Below, piece after piece: positions 1-6,830 of a stretch of DNA of 32,188 bases. Position numbers and translations under genes: made by a program. Below the pieces are notes generated by a model. The model ran no database searches and was not told where the DNA came from. It worked only from the letters and a program-made list of their open reading frames with translations. Position 1 is the first letter of the stretch; each line of letters opens with the position of its first letter. The DNA comes from Bacilli bacterium (GTDB lineage Bacteria; Bacillota_I; Bacilli_A; RF39; UBA660), in contig JAFXZI010000009.1 of NCBI GenBank assembly GCA_017541325.1, forward strand, positions 1 to 32,188. Reading direction: 5' to 3'.

Positions 1-161
1 ATTGTTAGTCCTTCTGCTTTTGGTGGAGTTAATTCTTCTACACTAGTACTTGTCTCTTCTGTTATCTTTTCAATACTTTTTACTGTTACTCCTGTTTGTG
101 CATTTGCAAATATAGGACACATCAATATAAGTGCAAATAATACTAATATATATTTTTTCAT
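1..161 (-). CDS. Exported protein, 3' part outside window (N-terminus only)
   Basis: A reading frame begins with ATG at 161 and runs off the left edge, giving 53 visible codons. It is preceded by a good ribosome binding site (GGGTG, about 5 bases upstream) and by a consensus promoter at 194-222. The N-terminus MKKYILVLFALILMCPIFA is a classic signal peptide: two lysines, a hydrophobic core, and an ANA-type cleavage site before Q-T-G. The mature part that can be seen is Thr/Glu/Ser-rich (for example TEETSTSVEELTPPKAEGL), which suggests a flexible linker or stalk. The cysteine in the hydrophobic core is not in a lipobox, so this is probably not a lipoprotein. The function cannot be judged from this fragment. 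Confidence 0.75.
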   Translation of the reverse strand, partial: MKKYILVLFALILMCPIFANAQTGVTVKSIEKITEETSTSVEELTPPKAEGLT

Positions 162-193
162 TTTTTCACCCTTTCATATTTTATTACAATATC

Positions 194-222
194 ATTATAT
201 AAAAATTAAAGATTAATGTAAA
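194..222 (-). promoter_or_regulatory. Sigma-A-type promoter for the exported protein at 1-161
   Basis: Read on the minus strand, TTTACA is followed after exactly 17 bases by a perfect TATAAT. The -10 box ends 33 bases before the ATG. Transcription is probably independent of the gene at 270-1118, because a terminator lies between them. Confidence 0.7.
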
Positions 223-252
223 TTAATATGTTAATCAAATCCGTAAATTGAC

Positions 253-279
253 ACAAAAAAAGAGTTCTTTTAGAACTCT
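253..279 (-). terminator. Rho-independent terminator after the PVE-rich membrane protein
   Basis: Perfect 8-bp stem AGAGTTCT / AGAACTCT at 261-279 with a 3-base loop. On the minus strand it is followed by a run of seven T. The stem overlaps the stop codon of the gene at 270-1118. Confidence 0.8.
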
Positions 280-1118
280 AATGTTTCAACATCTGTATTA
301 GGAGTTGCAGTTGGTTTTTCAACTGGTTTCTCTTCTTCTTTTACTTCTTCTGCTGGTTTTTCTTCAGTTGGTGCTTCTGTTTTTTCTTCTACTGCAGGAA
401 CTTCTACTGGTGCAGCTTCTTCAGCTGGTTTTTCTTCAGTAGGAGTTTCAGCTTTTTCTTCTACTGCAGGAACTTCTACTCTAGGAAGTGCTCCTGTATT
501 TTCAAGAGGATCTGCTCCACCATAAACTTGCTTTGGTTCTTCTACTTTTGTTTCAGTATTTTCTGTTGGATCTGCTCCACCATAAACTTGTTTAGGTTCT
601 TCCGCTTTTACTTCTTCAGTAGGAGTTTCAACTTTTTCTTCTACTGCAGGAACTTCTACTGGAGCTGTTGCCTCAGTTGTTGGTGCTTCAATATTTAATA
701 CTCCAACTTCTTCAGCTGGTGTTTCAACTGCAGGAACTTCTACTGGTTCAACTGGTGCTGCTTCTTCAACAGCAACTGGCTCAACTGGAGTTACTTCTTC
801 AGTTGGAGCTTCAACTGTAGGAACATCTACTGTTGGAACTTCTTCAGCAACTGGTGTTTCTACTACTGGTACTTCTGGAGCTGCAACTGCAACTTCTTCA
901 GCTGGTGCTTCAGCAACTGGCGCTGCTTCTACTGGAGCTGGTGTATCTGTTTGTGGTGCTGCAACAGCTTCTATAGTAGTACCTTCTGGTTTCTTTTTTC
1001 CTCCTGCTATAAATAATATTAATCCAATGATTACTAGTACTAATCCAGCAGTAACTAGTATCCCTGGAAGTGTTGTAAACCAATTTAAATCAAAACTTAA
1101 ATATTCTAAAACGTTCAT
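270..1118 (-). CDS. Single-pass membrane protein with long Pro/Glu/Val/Ala-rich repetitive tail
   Basis: 282 residues from ATG at 1118, chosen because GGGAG lies 9-10 bases upstream; a longer in-frame start at 1178 has no such site. Residues about 15-40 form one hydrophobic helix (GILVTAGLVLVIIGLILFIAGG) followed by KKK, so by the positive-inside rule the tail is probably cytoplasmic. The remaining 240 residues are low complexity. Units of the type PVEVPAVEE and TPTEE recur many times, and a distinct unit EEPKQVYGGADP-x-ENT occurs twice back to back. The composition (E, P, V, A, T, no Cys) indicates an intrinsically disordered tail. It has its own promoter and terminator. A similar composition is seen in the tail of the pilus ATPase at 10281-12017, but I see no shared domain. 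Function unknown. Confidence 0.8.
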   Translation of the reverse strand: MNVLEYLSFDLNWFTTLPGILVTAGLVLVIIGLILFIAGGKKKPEGTTIEAVAAPQTDTPAPVEAAPVAEAPAEEVAVAAPEVPVVETPVAEEVPTVDVPTVEAPTEEVTPVEPVAVEEAAPVEPVEVPAVETPAEEVGVLNIEAPTTEATAPVEVPAVEEKVETPTEEVKAEEPKQVYGGADPTENTETKVEEPKQVYGGADPLENTGALPRVEVPAVEEKAETPTEEKPAEEAAPVEVPAVEEKTEAPTEEKPAEEVKEEEKPVEKPTATPNTDVETLEF

Positions 1119-1149
1119 AAATTTACATCTCCCTCGATATTCTAATAAC

Positions 1150-1178
1150 AATATACCAAAATAAAAGAAGAAATGCAA
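1150..1178 (-). promoter_or_regulatory. Promoter for the PVE-rich membrane protein
   Basis: On the minus strand TTGCAT, a 17-base spacer and TATATT, with TG one base upstream of the -10 box (extended -10). The ATG follows 32 bases after the -10 box. Confidence 0.6.
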
Positions 1179-1187
1179 TTAAAATTA

Positions 1188-1856
1188 TTAAATTACTCTA
1201 AAATAATTCCACACTTCTCCATTAGGTTTTACACTAAATTTTAATACTTCTTTTGTCGTTGGATGAGAAAACTCTAAACTATATGCAAAAAGTGCAATTT
1301 GTTTTTTATCTTCTTTTCCATATCTTTGATCTCCATATAAAACATGACCACGACTTGCAAATTGTACTCTTATTTGATGATGTCTTCCTGTTTTTAAATC
1401 AATATCGACTAAAGCTAAATTATTCTTTTTATCTCTTTCTAACACTTTATATGATAATTCTGCATATTTTCCTTTGTCTTTTGTAGTTACAATTGTATTA
1501 TAATTACTATCTTTTAATAAATAATCTATAAAAGTATCTTCATCTTTTAAATTATTATCATTTACAATAGCATAATATTTCTTTTTTAAATTTCCATTTC
1601 TTACTTCGTTAGATAAACGAGAGGCAGCTTTAGATGTTTTAGCAAAAACCATTACTCCACCAACTGGTCTATCTAATCTATGTACAAGTCCTAAATATAC
1701 ATTTCCAGGTTTATTATATTTTTCTTTTATATATTCTTTTATGATAGTTAACATGTCTAAATCATTAGTATTATCAGCTTGACTTAATATATTTGCTGGT
1801 TTAACTACTACTACTATATGATTATCTTCATATAAAATATCTAATTTATCTTTCAT
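1188..1856 (-). CDS. RluA-family pseudouridine synthase (no S4 domain)
   Basis: 222 residues. It isomerises uridine to pseudouridine in RNA, most likely ribosomal or transfer RNA. The family signature HRLDRPVGG is at residues 59-67, with D62 as the expected catalytic aspartate. YEDNHIVVVVKP near the N-terminus and LKTGRHHQIRVQ and LYGDQRYG further on are also typical. There is no N-terminal S4 RNA-binding domain, so it is a short RluA type and the target site cannot be assigned. It starts 11 bases inside the 3' end of the upstream methyltransferase gene, so translation is probably coupled. Pairing two RNA-modification enzymes in one transcript suggests a joint role in ribosome maturation, which is inference. 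Confidence 0.9.
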   Translation of the reverse strand: MKDKLDILYEDNHIVVVVKPANILSQADNTNDLDMLTIIKEYIKEKYNKPGNVYLGLVHRLDRPVGGVMVFAKTSKAASRLSNEVRNGNLKKKYYAIVNDNNLKDEDTFIDYLLKDSNYNTIVTTKDKGKYAELSYKVLERDKKNNLALVDIDLKTGRHHQIRVQFASRGHVLYGDQRYGKEDKKQIALFAYSLEFSHPTTKEVLKFSVKPNGEVWNYFRVI

Positions 1857-2709
1857 AAATAGTAGTTACTCCACAAGGCAATTTTAAATCACTATTTTTA
1901 ATAGGTAGACCTAACTCATAAGAAACTATATCACCAGCGTATTTTTTTCTGACTGTTAATTTTAAACAGTTAGATACTACTTCTTTAGAAAGTCCTGTTG
2001 AATAAGAATTAATTATCATAAATAAAAATTCATCACTTAACAGTTCAGTACATAGTTCAATTAAATTATATAAATCTTTTTCAATATCCCATACTTCTCC
2101 ATTGCTTCCTCTACCATATGAAGGAGGATCCATTATAATTCCATCATATTTATTGCCACGGCGTATTTCTCTTTTTACAAACTTTACAACATCATCAACT
2201 ATATACCTTACTGGTCTATCATCTAAATTATTAATTTTTACATTTTCTTTAGCCCAATCAACCATTCCTCGAGAAGAATCTACATGAACGACACTTGCTC
2301 CTTCTTTAAGACACGCAACGGTTGCTCCACCAGTATAAGCAAAAAGATTTAATACTTTAGTCTCCCTATTTGCATCTTTAATCTTTTTTCTCATAAAATC
2401 CCAGTTAACAGCTTGTTCTGGAAATAATCCTGTATGTTTAAATCCCATTTGTTTTAAATTAAAAGTTAAGTCTTTATAATTGATTGTCCAACTACTAGGA
2501 ACATTTTTAATATTTTCCCAGTGTCCTCCACCTTTATTGCTACGAATATAATGAGCATCAATAAAATTATATTTATTTAATAAATTTCCAGTATTCCAAA
2601 TAACTTCTGGATCTGGTCTTAATAAATAAATATTTCCCCATCTTTCTAATTTTTCCCCATTTGATGCATCAATTACTTCATAATCTTTCCACTCTTCTGC
2701 AACTATCAT
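1846..2709 (-). CDS. Class I SAM-dependent RNA methyltransferase (RlmI/RlmK-like, COG1092 type)
   Basis: 287 residues. It transfers a methyl group from S-adenosylmethionine, probably to a base of 23S rRNA. SAM-binding motif I NLFAYTGG is at residues 121-128, the acidic ribose-binding segment VVHVDSS follows at about 140-146, and the catalytic-type motif DPPSYG is at 194-199, as in the RlmI/RlmKL/RlmL-C family. There is no PUA domain, making it shorter than E. coli RlmI; such shortened forms are common in Firmicutes. The start has GAGGTG 7 bases upstream and an extended -10 promoter at 2727-2735. The 3' end overlaps the RluA-type gene by 11 bases. The exact methylated position cannot be read from the sequence. 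Confidence 0.88.
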   Translation of the reverse strand: MIVAEEWKDYEVIDASNGEKLERWGNIYLLRPDPEVIWNTGNLLNKYNFIDAHYIRSNKGGGHWENIKNVPSSWTINYKDLTFNLKQMGFKHTGLFPEQAVNWDFMRKKIKDANRETKVLNLFAYTGGATVACLKEGASVVHVDSSRGMVDWAKENVKINNLDDRPVRYIVDDVVKFVKREIRRGNKYDGIIMDPPSYGRGSNGEVWDIEKDLYNLIELCTELLSDEFLFMIINSYSTGLSKEVVSNCLKLTVRKKYAGDIVSYELGLPIKNSDLKLPCGVTTIYER

Positions 2710-2726
2710 ACGAACACCTCGAATAC

Positions 2727-2735
2727 ATTATATCA
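2727..2735 (-). promoter_or_regulatory. Extended -10 promoter for the methyltransferase/pseudouridine synthase pair
   Basis: On the minus strand TGATATAAT, a perfect extended -10. No good -35 box is seen at the usual distance. It lies directly downstream of the aminopeptidase terminator. Confidence 0.55.
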
Positions 2736-2761
2736 TAAGAAAAAGAAGGTTTTACCTTCTT
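2735..2761 (-). terminator. Rho-independent terminator after the M29 aminopeptidase
   Basis: Stem AAGAAGG / CCTTCTT at 2743-2761 with a 5-base loop, followed on the minus strand by TTTTTCTT. It overlaps the aminopeptidase stop codon. Confidence 0.75.
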
Positions 2762-3989
2762 AATTAAAATATTCGCTAAAGTTACCTGAATTAAATATTT
2801 CTATTTCTTTTTTATCTTTAGTAATTCCAACAATACTTAAATCTTTTGTACCAATCATAAAATCAACATGACTATCACATTTATTAATTCCTAATTCATA
2901 TAATTCGTCTTTACTCATTTTAGTTCCATCTTTTATACACTCTGGAAAAGAGTCACCAAGTGCAATATGACATGCAGCATTTTCATCAAATAGAGTTTCT
3001 CCAAAAACCATTTTTGTATTAGATATAGGGGAATCATATGCAACTAAAGCAATTTCTCCTAAATATTCAGAATTTTGACAGACACTTATCATTTCTTTTA
3101 AAGTATCTGCACCTTCCTTTGCGCTTCTAAAAGATGCTTTTCCGCCTTCAAATGAAATACTAAAATCAGTAATTGTGACTCCATTATAATTAAGTGGTTT
3201 TGAAGAATAGACAATTCCCTCTGCTGTATCATATTTAGGAGATGTAAATATCTCTTCTGTAGGAAAATTAACAAGTACTTTTTTACCATTTTCTAAATAC
3301 TCATATCCTGTTGCCCATAAATGATTATTTGGAAGTTTTATTCTAAAATCAGTACCATTTTTACTTTTATATATTAATTCTTCAAATTGATAATTATTCA
3401 ATTTATCTGCAATTCTTTCAAGTCTAGATAATTTCTTATCCCATTCAAGTTCCGGATTATCATTTTTAATTAAACAAACGTCAAATATTTTATTCCATAA
3501 ATCATCTACTGGATTATCACTATCTTTAAATAAACTACTAGCCCAAGCATAAGTTGGAACTGCTGCTATACACCATGATAATCTTGATTTATCTCTTTCA
3601 CTATCAAAGAATTTTCTTGTTGTATAACTATAAGCAGTTAATTCTTTTATCTTTTTAGGATCAACATCTTTCATAAGTCCTGGTGTTTCTGATGCAAGCA
3701 TTAAAAAAGCCGCTTTACGTTTAGCATATTCATCCCACATCTTTTTATTAAAAAAATTAGTTTCTTTTAAATCTTCGACACTTAGATTAATTAAAGCATC
3801 GTGTTTAAGATATGGATCTATTAAATCATAATAAATATCTCTTACTCCTCTTTTATAAGCTAATTCAGATACAATTCTTATAAAGTCTAATCTTTCTGGA
3901 TTAGCACTTATAAATAGTGGTTGATCTTTTTCAACTTTTAAACAAGTATCTAATAATACTTCTGCATACTTTACCATCAAATCTTTCAT
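2760..3989 (-). CDS. Aminopeptidase, M29 family (AmpS/PepS/AmpT-like)
   Basis: 409 residues, the usual full length of this cytoplasmic metallo-aminopeptidase family, which removes N-terminal residues from peptides. The M29 landmarks are in order: NFPTEEIFTSP at 241-251 (ligand E245 or E246), GEIALV at 311-316 (E312), ACHIALGDSFPE at 339-350 (H341) and SHVDFMIG at 373-380 (H374 and D376). These are the positions expected to hold the two metal ions, and all are present. The gene has an extended -10 promoter and its own terminator, so it appears monocistronic. It is divergent from the PH-domain gene at 4060, with only about 70 bases between the two starts. The likely role is peptide turnover. 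Confidence 0.93.
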   Translation of the reverse strand: MKDLMVKYAEVLLDTCLKVEKDQPLFISANPERLDFIRIVSELAYKRGVRDIYYDLIDPYLKHDALINLSVEDLKETNFFNKKMWDEYAKRKAAFLMLASETPGLMKDVDPKKIKELTAYSYTTRKFFDSERDKSRLSWCIAAVPTYAWASSLFKDSDNPVDDLWNKIFDVCLIKNDNPELEWDKKLSRLERIADKLNNYQFEELIYKSKNGTDFRIKLPNNHLWATGYEYLENGKKVLVNFPTEEIFTSPKYDTAEGIVYSSKPLNYNGVTITDFSISFEGGKASFRSAKEGADTLKEMISVCQNSEYLGEIALVAYDSPISNTKMVFGETLFDENAACHIALGDSFPECIKDGTKMSKDELYELGINKCDSHVDFMIGTKDLSIVGITKDKKEIEIFNSGNFSEYFN

Positions 3990-4012
3990 ATTATCTACCT
4001 CTTTCTATATTA

Positions 4013-4021
4013 AGTATATCA
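4013..4021 (-). promoter_or_regulatory. Extended -10 promoter for the aminopeptidase
   Basis: On the minus strand TGATATACT, an extended -10. It lies only a few bases from the oppositely directed -10 box at 4028-4036, so the two promoters overlap and may compete. Confidence 0.5.
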
Positions 4022-4027
4022 CATTTA

Positions 4028-4036
4028 TGATATAAT
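4028..4036 (+). promoter_or_regulatory. Extended -10 promoter for the PH-domain protein
   Basis: TGATATAAT, a perfect extended -10, 23 bases before the GTG start. It overlaps the divergent aminopeptidase promoter region. Confidence 0.55.
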
Positions 4037-4059
4037 TATTTTAGATATGGAGTGATAAA

Positions 4060-4470
4060 GTGGAAGAAAATAAAAAAGTAAAAAGTTTTGAAGAAACTGA
4101 ATTTGATATTTTATGGGAAGATAAACCTGCTGGATTATGGCAAAGATTCTTGACTCTAATTCATCTTAATTTTACTACTTATCAAATTACTAAAGATGAA
4201 CTTATAGTTATAACTGGATTCTTTAAAAGAAGAATGAATACTTGTGAATTATACTTATTAAAAGATCCTGATTTAACTGATAACATATATCAACGTATCT
4301 TAAAAATATCAACTATATCAGTTAGAGTTGACTCTAATGATAGAACAAACGATGGAAAAATTATTAGAATTAAAAATATTAGAAATGGATCTAAAGTTAG
4401 AAAACTACTTAGAGATGCTATAGAAGATGACGTTACTGAAAGAAAAATTACATATTTTGATAAAGTATAA
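4060..4470 (+). CDS. Bacterial PH-domain protein (DUF304/YdbS-like fold)
   Basis: 136 residues from a GTG start at 4060, supported by GGAG 7 bases upstream; the nearby ATG at 4047 runs into TGA at once. The pattern FDILWEDKPAGLWQRF, then LNFTTYQITKDELIVITGFF and an ending rich in RIKNIRNGSKVRKLLRDAIE is characteristic of small bacterial pleckstrin-homology-like (bPH) proteins, where an inverse-facing strand reads 'x-Y-x-I-T-x-D-x-L-x-V-x-x-G-x-F'. There are no transmembrane helices, unlike many YdbS relatives. The partner is unknown. It is a single gene with its own promoter and a bidirectional terminator. The fold assignment is by pattern, and the function is not known. Confidence 0.7.
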   Translation: MEENKKVKSFEETEFDILWEDKPAGLWQRFLTLIHLNFTTYQITKDELIVITGFFKRRMNTCELYLLKDPDLTDNIYQRILKISTISVRVDSNDRTNDGKIIRIKNIRNGSKVRKLLRDAIEDDVTERKITYFDKV

Positions 4471-4495
4471 AAAGAGCTTAATAGCTCTTTTTTAT
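4471..4495. terminator. Bidirectional terminator between convergent genes
   Basis: Perfect 8-bp stem AAAGAGCT / AGCTCTTT with a TAAT loop at 4471-4490. T-rich tracts follow on both strands. It serves the plus-strand PH-domain gene and the minus-strand zinc-ribbon gene. Confidence 0.8.
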
Positions 4496-5121
4496 TTTAT
4501 TTCTAAAGTTTTAAATATCTCTAATAATTTAGTTTCTGCTTCTTTATAATCATTATTACCATGAACAATATAAAAAGACATTATTTTTGTTTTGTAACAT
4601 AAAATATACATTCTGGCTTTTATATCACTTGTTGTATAATTTAAATCTAAATAATATTTATCTTCAATTTGTTTAAAGCTAGAAGATATATTACTATATT
4701 CTTTGTTATCATAAGTAAGTAATTCATCATATAACATATTATATAAATCTTCTCTTGATGAATCTACTTCAGTATTAAAACCTAAATCAATCATTTCTTT
4801 ATCAAATTGAATATATATTTGATCATTATTATTTAATAATAATACATCGCTTCTATCATTTTCTTCAATTGATTTTTTACTACTAAACCAACTACTTTTC
4901 TTATATGTAAAACTATAATTGGCACCAGTATAAGTTAATTCAATATTTTCATAGGCAAAAGACACAGTTGTAATAAATCCAACCGAAAAAAGAATAAGTC
5001 CTATCACAATTAAAATAAAATCATATTTATTATTATGATAGTCTTTATTACCTCTTCCACAGCAAGGACATATAGTTGCATTTTTACTAAGTTTTTCTCC
5101 ACATTCTGGACAAATATACAT
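4492..5121 (-). CDS. Zinc-ribbon membrane protein with extracytoplasmic C-terminal domain
   Basis: 209 residues from ATG at 5121. This start is preferred over the GTG three codons upstream because that GTG is itself part of the Shine-Dalgarno AGGTG. A treble-clef zinc ribbon opens the protein: CPEC (C4, C7) and CPCC (C18, C21). One transmembrane helix follows at about 33-57 (FILIVIGLILFSVGFITTV). The rest, about 150 residues, is polar and Tyr/Asn/Ser-rich and should lie outside if the ribbon is cytoplasmic. The C-terminal part, with YSFTYKKSSW near its start and an ending LLEIFKTLEIK, resembles a small stress- or lipoprotein-type alpha/beta domain, but I cannot name it. Function unknown; zinc-ribbon-TM proteins often act as envelope sensors or assembly factors. 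Confidence 0.75.
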   Translation of the reverse strand: MYICPECGEKLSKNATICPCCGRGNKDYHNNKYDFILIVIGLILFSVGFITTVSFAYENIELTYTGANYSFTYKKSSWFSSKKSIEENDRSDVLLLNNNDQIYIQFDKEMIDLGFNTEVDSSREDLYNMLYDELLTYDNKEYSNISSSFKQIEDKYYLDLNYTTSDIKARMYILCYKTKIMSFYIVHGNNDYKEAETKLLEIFKTLEIK

Positions 5122-5151
5122 AGTCTTCACCTATTATAAATTTAACATAAA

Positions 5152-5187
5152 ACAAAAAAATAATTCTTTATTTGACAAAGAATTATT
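5152..5187 (-). terminator. Rho-independent terminator after the extracellular anchored protein
   Basis: Perfect 11-bp stem AATAATTCTTT / AAAGAATTATT at 5159-5187 with a 7-base loop. A T-rich tract (TTTTTTGTTTT) follows on the minus strand. Confidence 0.8.
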
Positions 5188-5212
5188 TTTAATTTACATA
5201 TTTTTACTGTAT

Positions 5213-6373
5213 CTATTTTACAATATATGGATCTGTTTTAGTTCCTGAACCACTTTCATATATTAGTTTATTTGATAAGTAATAAACATATTTATATCCA
5301 CTTGAACGATTTGTTTCTACTGGAGAAATATTTTGGTTTGATATAAATACTGAATGAGAATCTTCACTATTTGGTGTTGCTAACCAGAACATTGATGATC
5401 CTACTAAATAATTATAGTTTCCACAATTTGGATCTCCAGTTCCTGTACATTCAGTAGAAATTGATGCATTAATAACATCATAAGTAGAAAGAAGTCCTAT
5501 ATAAGTATTCTTTAATACTTTTGAACACTCAATTGATCCATCGTTAACTGTATCATCAATTGATCTTTCACCAACACACATGTTTTTAGAAACTGCTTTT
5601 TTCTTTAAAACATTGTCGTCTTTTATTTTTGTATTATAGTACTCTTTACTATAATCATATATTCTACTTAAATAATAATTATTCATTCCACTATTCTTTT
5701 CAGTTTCAGAATTATATCTATTATCAAAGTAACTAGCTTTTGCATTATTTTCTTGAATTACTACAAAATCGTTATTTCCATCAATTCTTACAATTCTATA
5801 AAGCATCTTATCTATCTTTATATAATTATCTACGTTTTGTCCTCTATAAACATAACCATATAATAATTCATTTTTAGATAAATCGTATCCATCATCATCT
5901 ACACCTAATGTAGTAGGAGCTTCTATAAAATCAGAAACAGCATATAAACCTTCTCCACTAGTAACAGTATTTTCTATTAATTTAGCATATAATAAAGCTG
6001 TTTGATACTTACTTCCACAATCTAAGTATGCAGTATAATCATAGTCTTTTTTATTTTTACCTACAATTACTTTTCCTTTACATTCATCGTTTTTTGTTAA
6101 TTCAGATAAATCCTTCATATAACCACCAGATGAAAGAACTGTTGTATCAACTTCAATATCTTTACCTTGTTCTTTTGGTAACATACTTGGATTATCTTTA
6201 TAGTATTTTTTTGCTGCAGAAACCATTGTTTTTTCAATGTTAGCATATGATTTTTTTCCTCCAGAAGATAAACTTAAAATTATCATAGCAATAACAATAA
6301 TAATTATTACTACAAATATAAAAACAATCATTCCTAAAAATCTTCTATCTAAATTTCTTAATCTATCTATCAT
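5213..6373 (-). CDS. Membrane-anchored extracellular protein, pseudopilin-like N-terminus
   Basis: 386 residues from the second of two adjacent ATG codons, which gives 7 bases to GAGG rather than 4. The N-terminus has a basic cap (DRLRNLDRRFLG), a strongly hydrophobic helix at about 14-36, then SSGGKKSYANIEKTMVSAAKKYY, an amphipathic continuation resembling the alpha-1 of pseudopilins. Two small regions with paired cysteines follow (C near 100 and near 117; further Cys near 268, 285, 313 and 321). The C-terminus SGSGTKTDPYIVK is a motif I associate with surface proteins of Firmicutes. It is 76 bases downstream of the pilus-linked VirB2-like gene but has its own strong promoter and terminator. 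A minor pilin or other surface role is possible. The family is not recognised. Confidence 0.75.
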   Translation of the reverse strand: MIDRLRNLDRRFLGMIVFIFVVIIIIVIAMIILSLSSGGKKSYANIEKTMVSAAKKYYKDNPSMLPKEQGKDIEVDTTVLSSGGYMKDLSELTKNDECKGKVIVGKNKKDYDYTAYLDCGSKYQTALLYAKLIENTVTSGEGLYAVSDFIEAPTTLGVDDDGYDLSKNELLYGYVYRGQNVDNYIKIDKMLYRIVRIDGNNDFVVIQENNAKASYFDNRYNSETEKNSGMNNYYLSRIYDYSKEYYNTKIKDDNVLKKKAVSKNMCVGERSIDDTVNDGSIECSKVLKNTYIGLLSTYDVINASISTECTGTGDPNCGNYNYLVGSSMFWLATPNSEDSHSVFISNQNISPVETNRSSGYKYVYYLSNKLIYESGSGTKTDPYIVK

Positions 6374-6391
6374 CATAACACCTCTATATTA

Positions 6392-6420
6392 ATTATAATA
6401 TATCAAAAAATATTATACAA
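6392..6420 (-). promoter_or_regulatory. Promoter for the gene at 5213-6373
   Basis: On the minus strand TTGTAT, a 17-base spacer and a perfect TATAAT. The start codon is 19 bases downstream of the -10 box. Confidence 0.7.
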
Positions 6421-6421
6421 T

Positions 6422-6448
6422 AAAAAAAGAACAATGATCTGTTCTTTT
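6422..6448 (-). terminator. Rho-independent terminator after the VirB2/TrbC-like gene
   Basis: 9-bp stem AAAAGAACA / TGTTCTTTT at 6425-6448 with a 6-base loop, followed by a T run on the minus strand. Confidence 0.75.
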
Positions 6449-6449
6449 A

Positions 6450-6749
6450 TTACACTTCATTCCAACATTTAAGAGGAGTTTCGTCGTTAGATTGTCCAAC
6501 CATATCAATTAATAAGTTTACAACGAATACCAAGAAGAATATTGATACTGCTGCGATAGCTCTCTTAATAAGTTTTCCAGTAGCAGCTTTAATTTCTTTA
6601 TCGTCGCTTGAGAAGACAGCTTTTCCAAGGTCCCATGCTCCCATAATTATTAATCCAATTGGTAAAACAAATTCAAATATTAAAAATATTAATTTTATAA
6701 ATTTAATAATAGGCCCAATACTACTGCAATCTATATCTAAAAAAAACAT
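6450..6749 (-). CDS. Two-helix membrane protein, VirB2/TrbC-like
   Basis: 99 residues from ATG at 6749. The ATG nine bases earlier touches the AAGGAG site and is too close to be used. There are two long hydrophobic helices at about 16-38 (KLIFLIFEFVLPIGLIIMGAW) and 64-86 (AIAAVSIFFLVFVVNLLI). They are joined by a charged loop, DLGKAVFSSDDKEIKAATGKLIKR. Helix-charged loop-helix with a small size is the layout of the VirB2/TrbC pilin family of type IV secretion and of similar proteins found in Firmicutes. One Cys lies near each end (DCSS and KCWNEV). It sits directly downstream of the TadZ-like gene but has a good promoter of its own at 6773-6801. No other type IV secretion genes are in the window, so a conjugation role is not supported. 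A link with the pilus is inferred from position. Confidence 0.7.
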   Translation of the reverse strand: MFFLDIDCSSIGPIIKFIKLIFLIFEFVLPIGLIIMGAWDLGKAVFSSDDKEIKAATGKLIKRAIAAVSIFFLVFVVNLLIDMVGQSNDETPLKCWNEV

Positions 6750-6772
6750 CTCATTCATCTCCTTCTAATAAA

Positions 6773-6801
6773 ATAATATCTTATTTAAATATTTATGTCG
6801 A
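6773..6801 (-). promoter_or_regulatory. Promoter for the VirB2/TrbC-like gene
   Basis: On the minus strand TCGACA, a 17-base spacer and TATTAT, each box one mismatch from consensus. Together with the next terminator it makes the downstream gene a separate transcript within the pilus region. Confidence 0.6.
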
Positions 6802-6830
6802 ATTTATAAACAAGATTTGACATTAAATTA

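Noticed and set aside
360-900. Regular direct repeats that could look like a CRISPR or minisatellite array
   Set aside because: The repeats are codon-phased, vary in length, have no unique spacers of constant size and encode P/V/E-rich protein repeats within one open frame.
4013-5130. GTG start codons a few codons before ATG in several genes (for example 5130, 12983, 30549, 30629)
   Set aside because: In each case the GTG is part of the Shine-Dalgarno sequence GGTG/GAGGTG, and the ATG 9 bases on has correct spacing. The GTG at 4060 is kept because it has its own site upstream.
5133-5138. TATAAT just upstream of the zinc-ribbon gene
   Set aside because: Transcription would start inside or after the ribosome binding site, and there is no -35 box at a proper distance.
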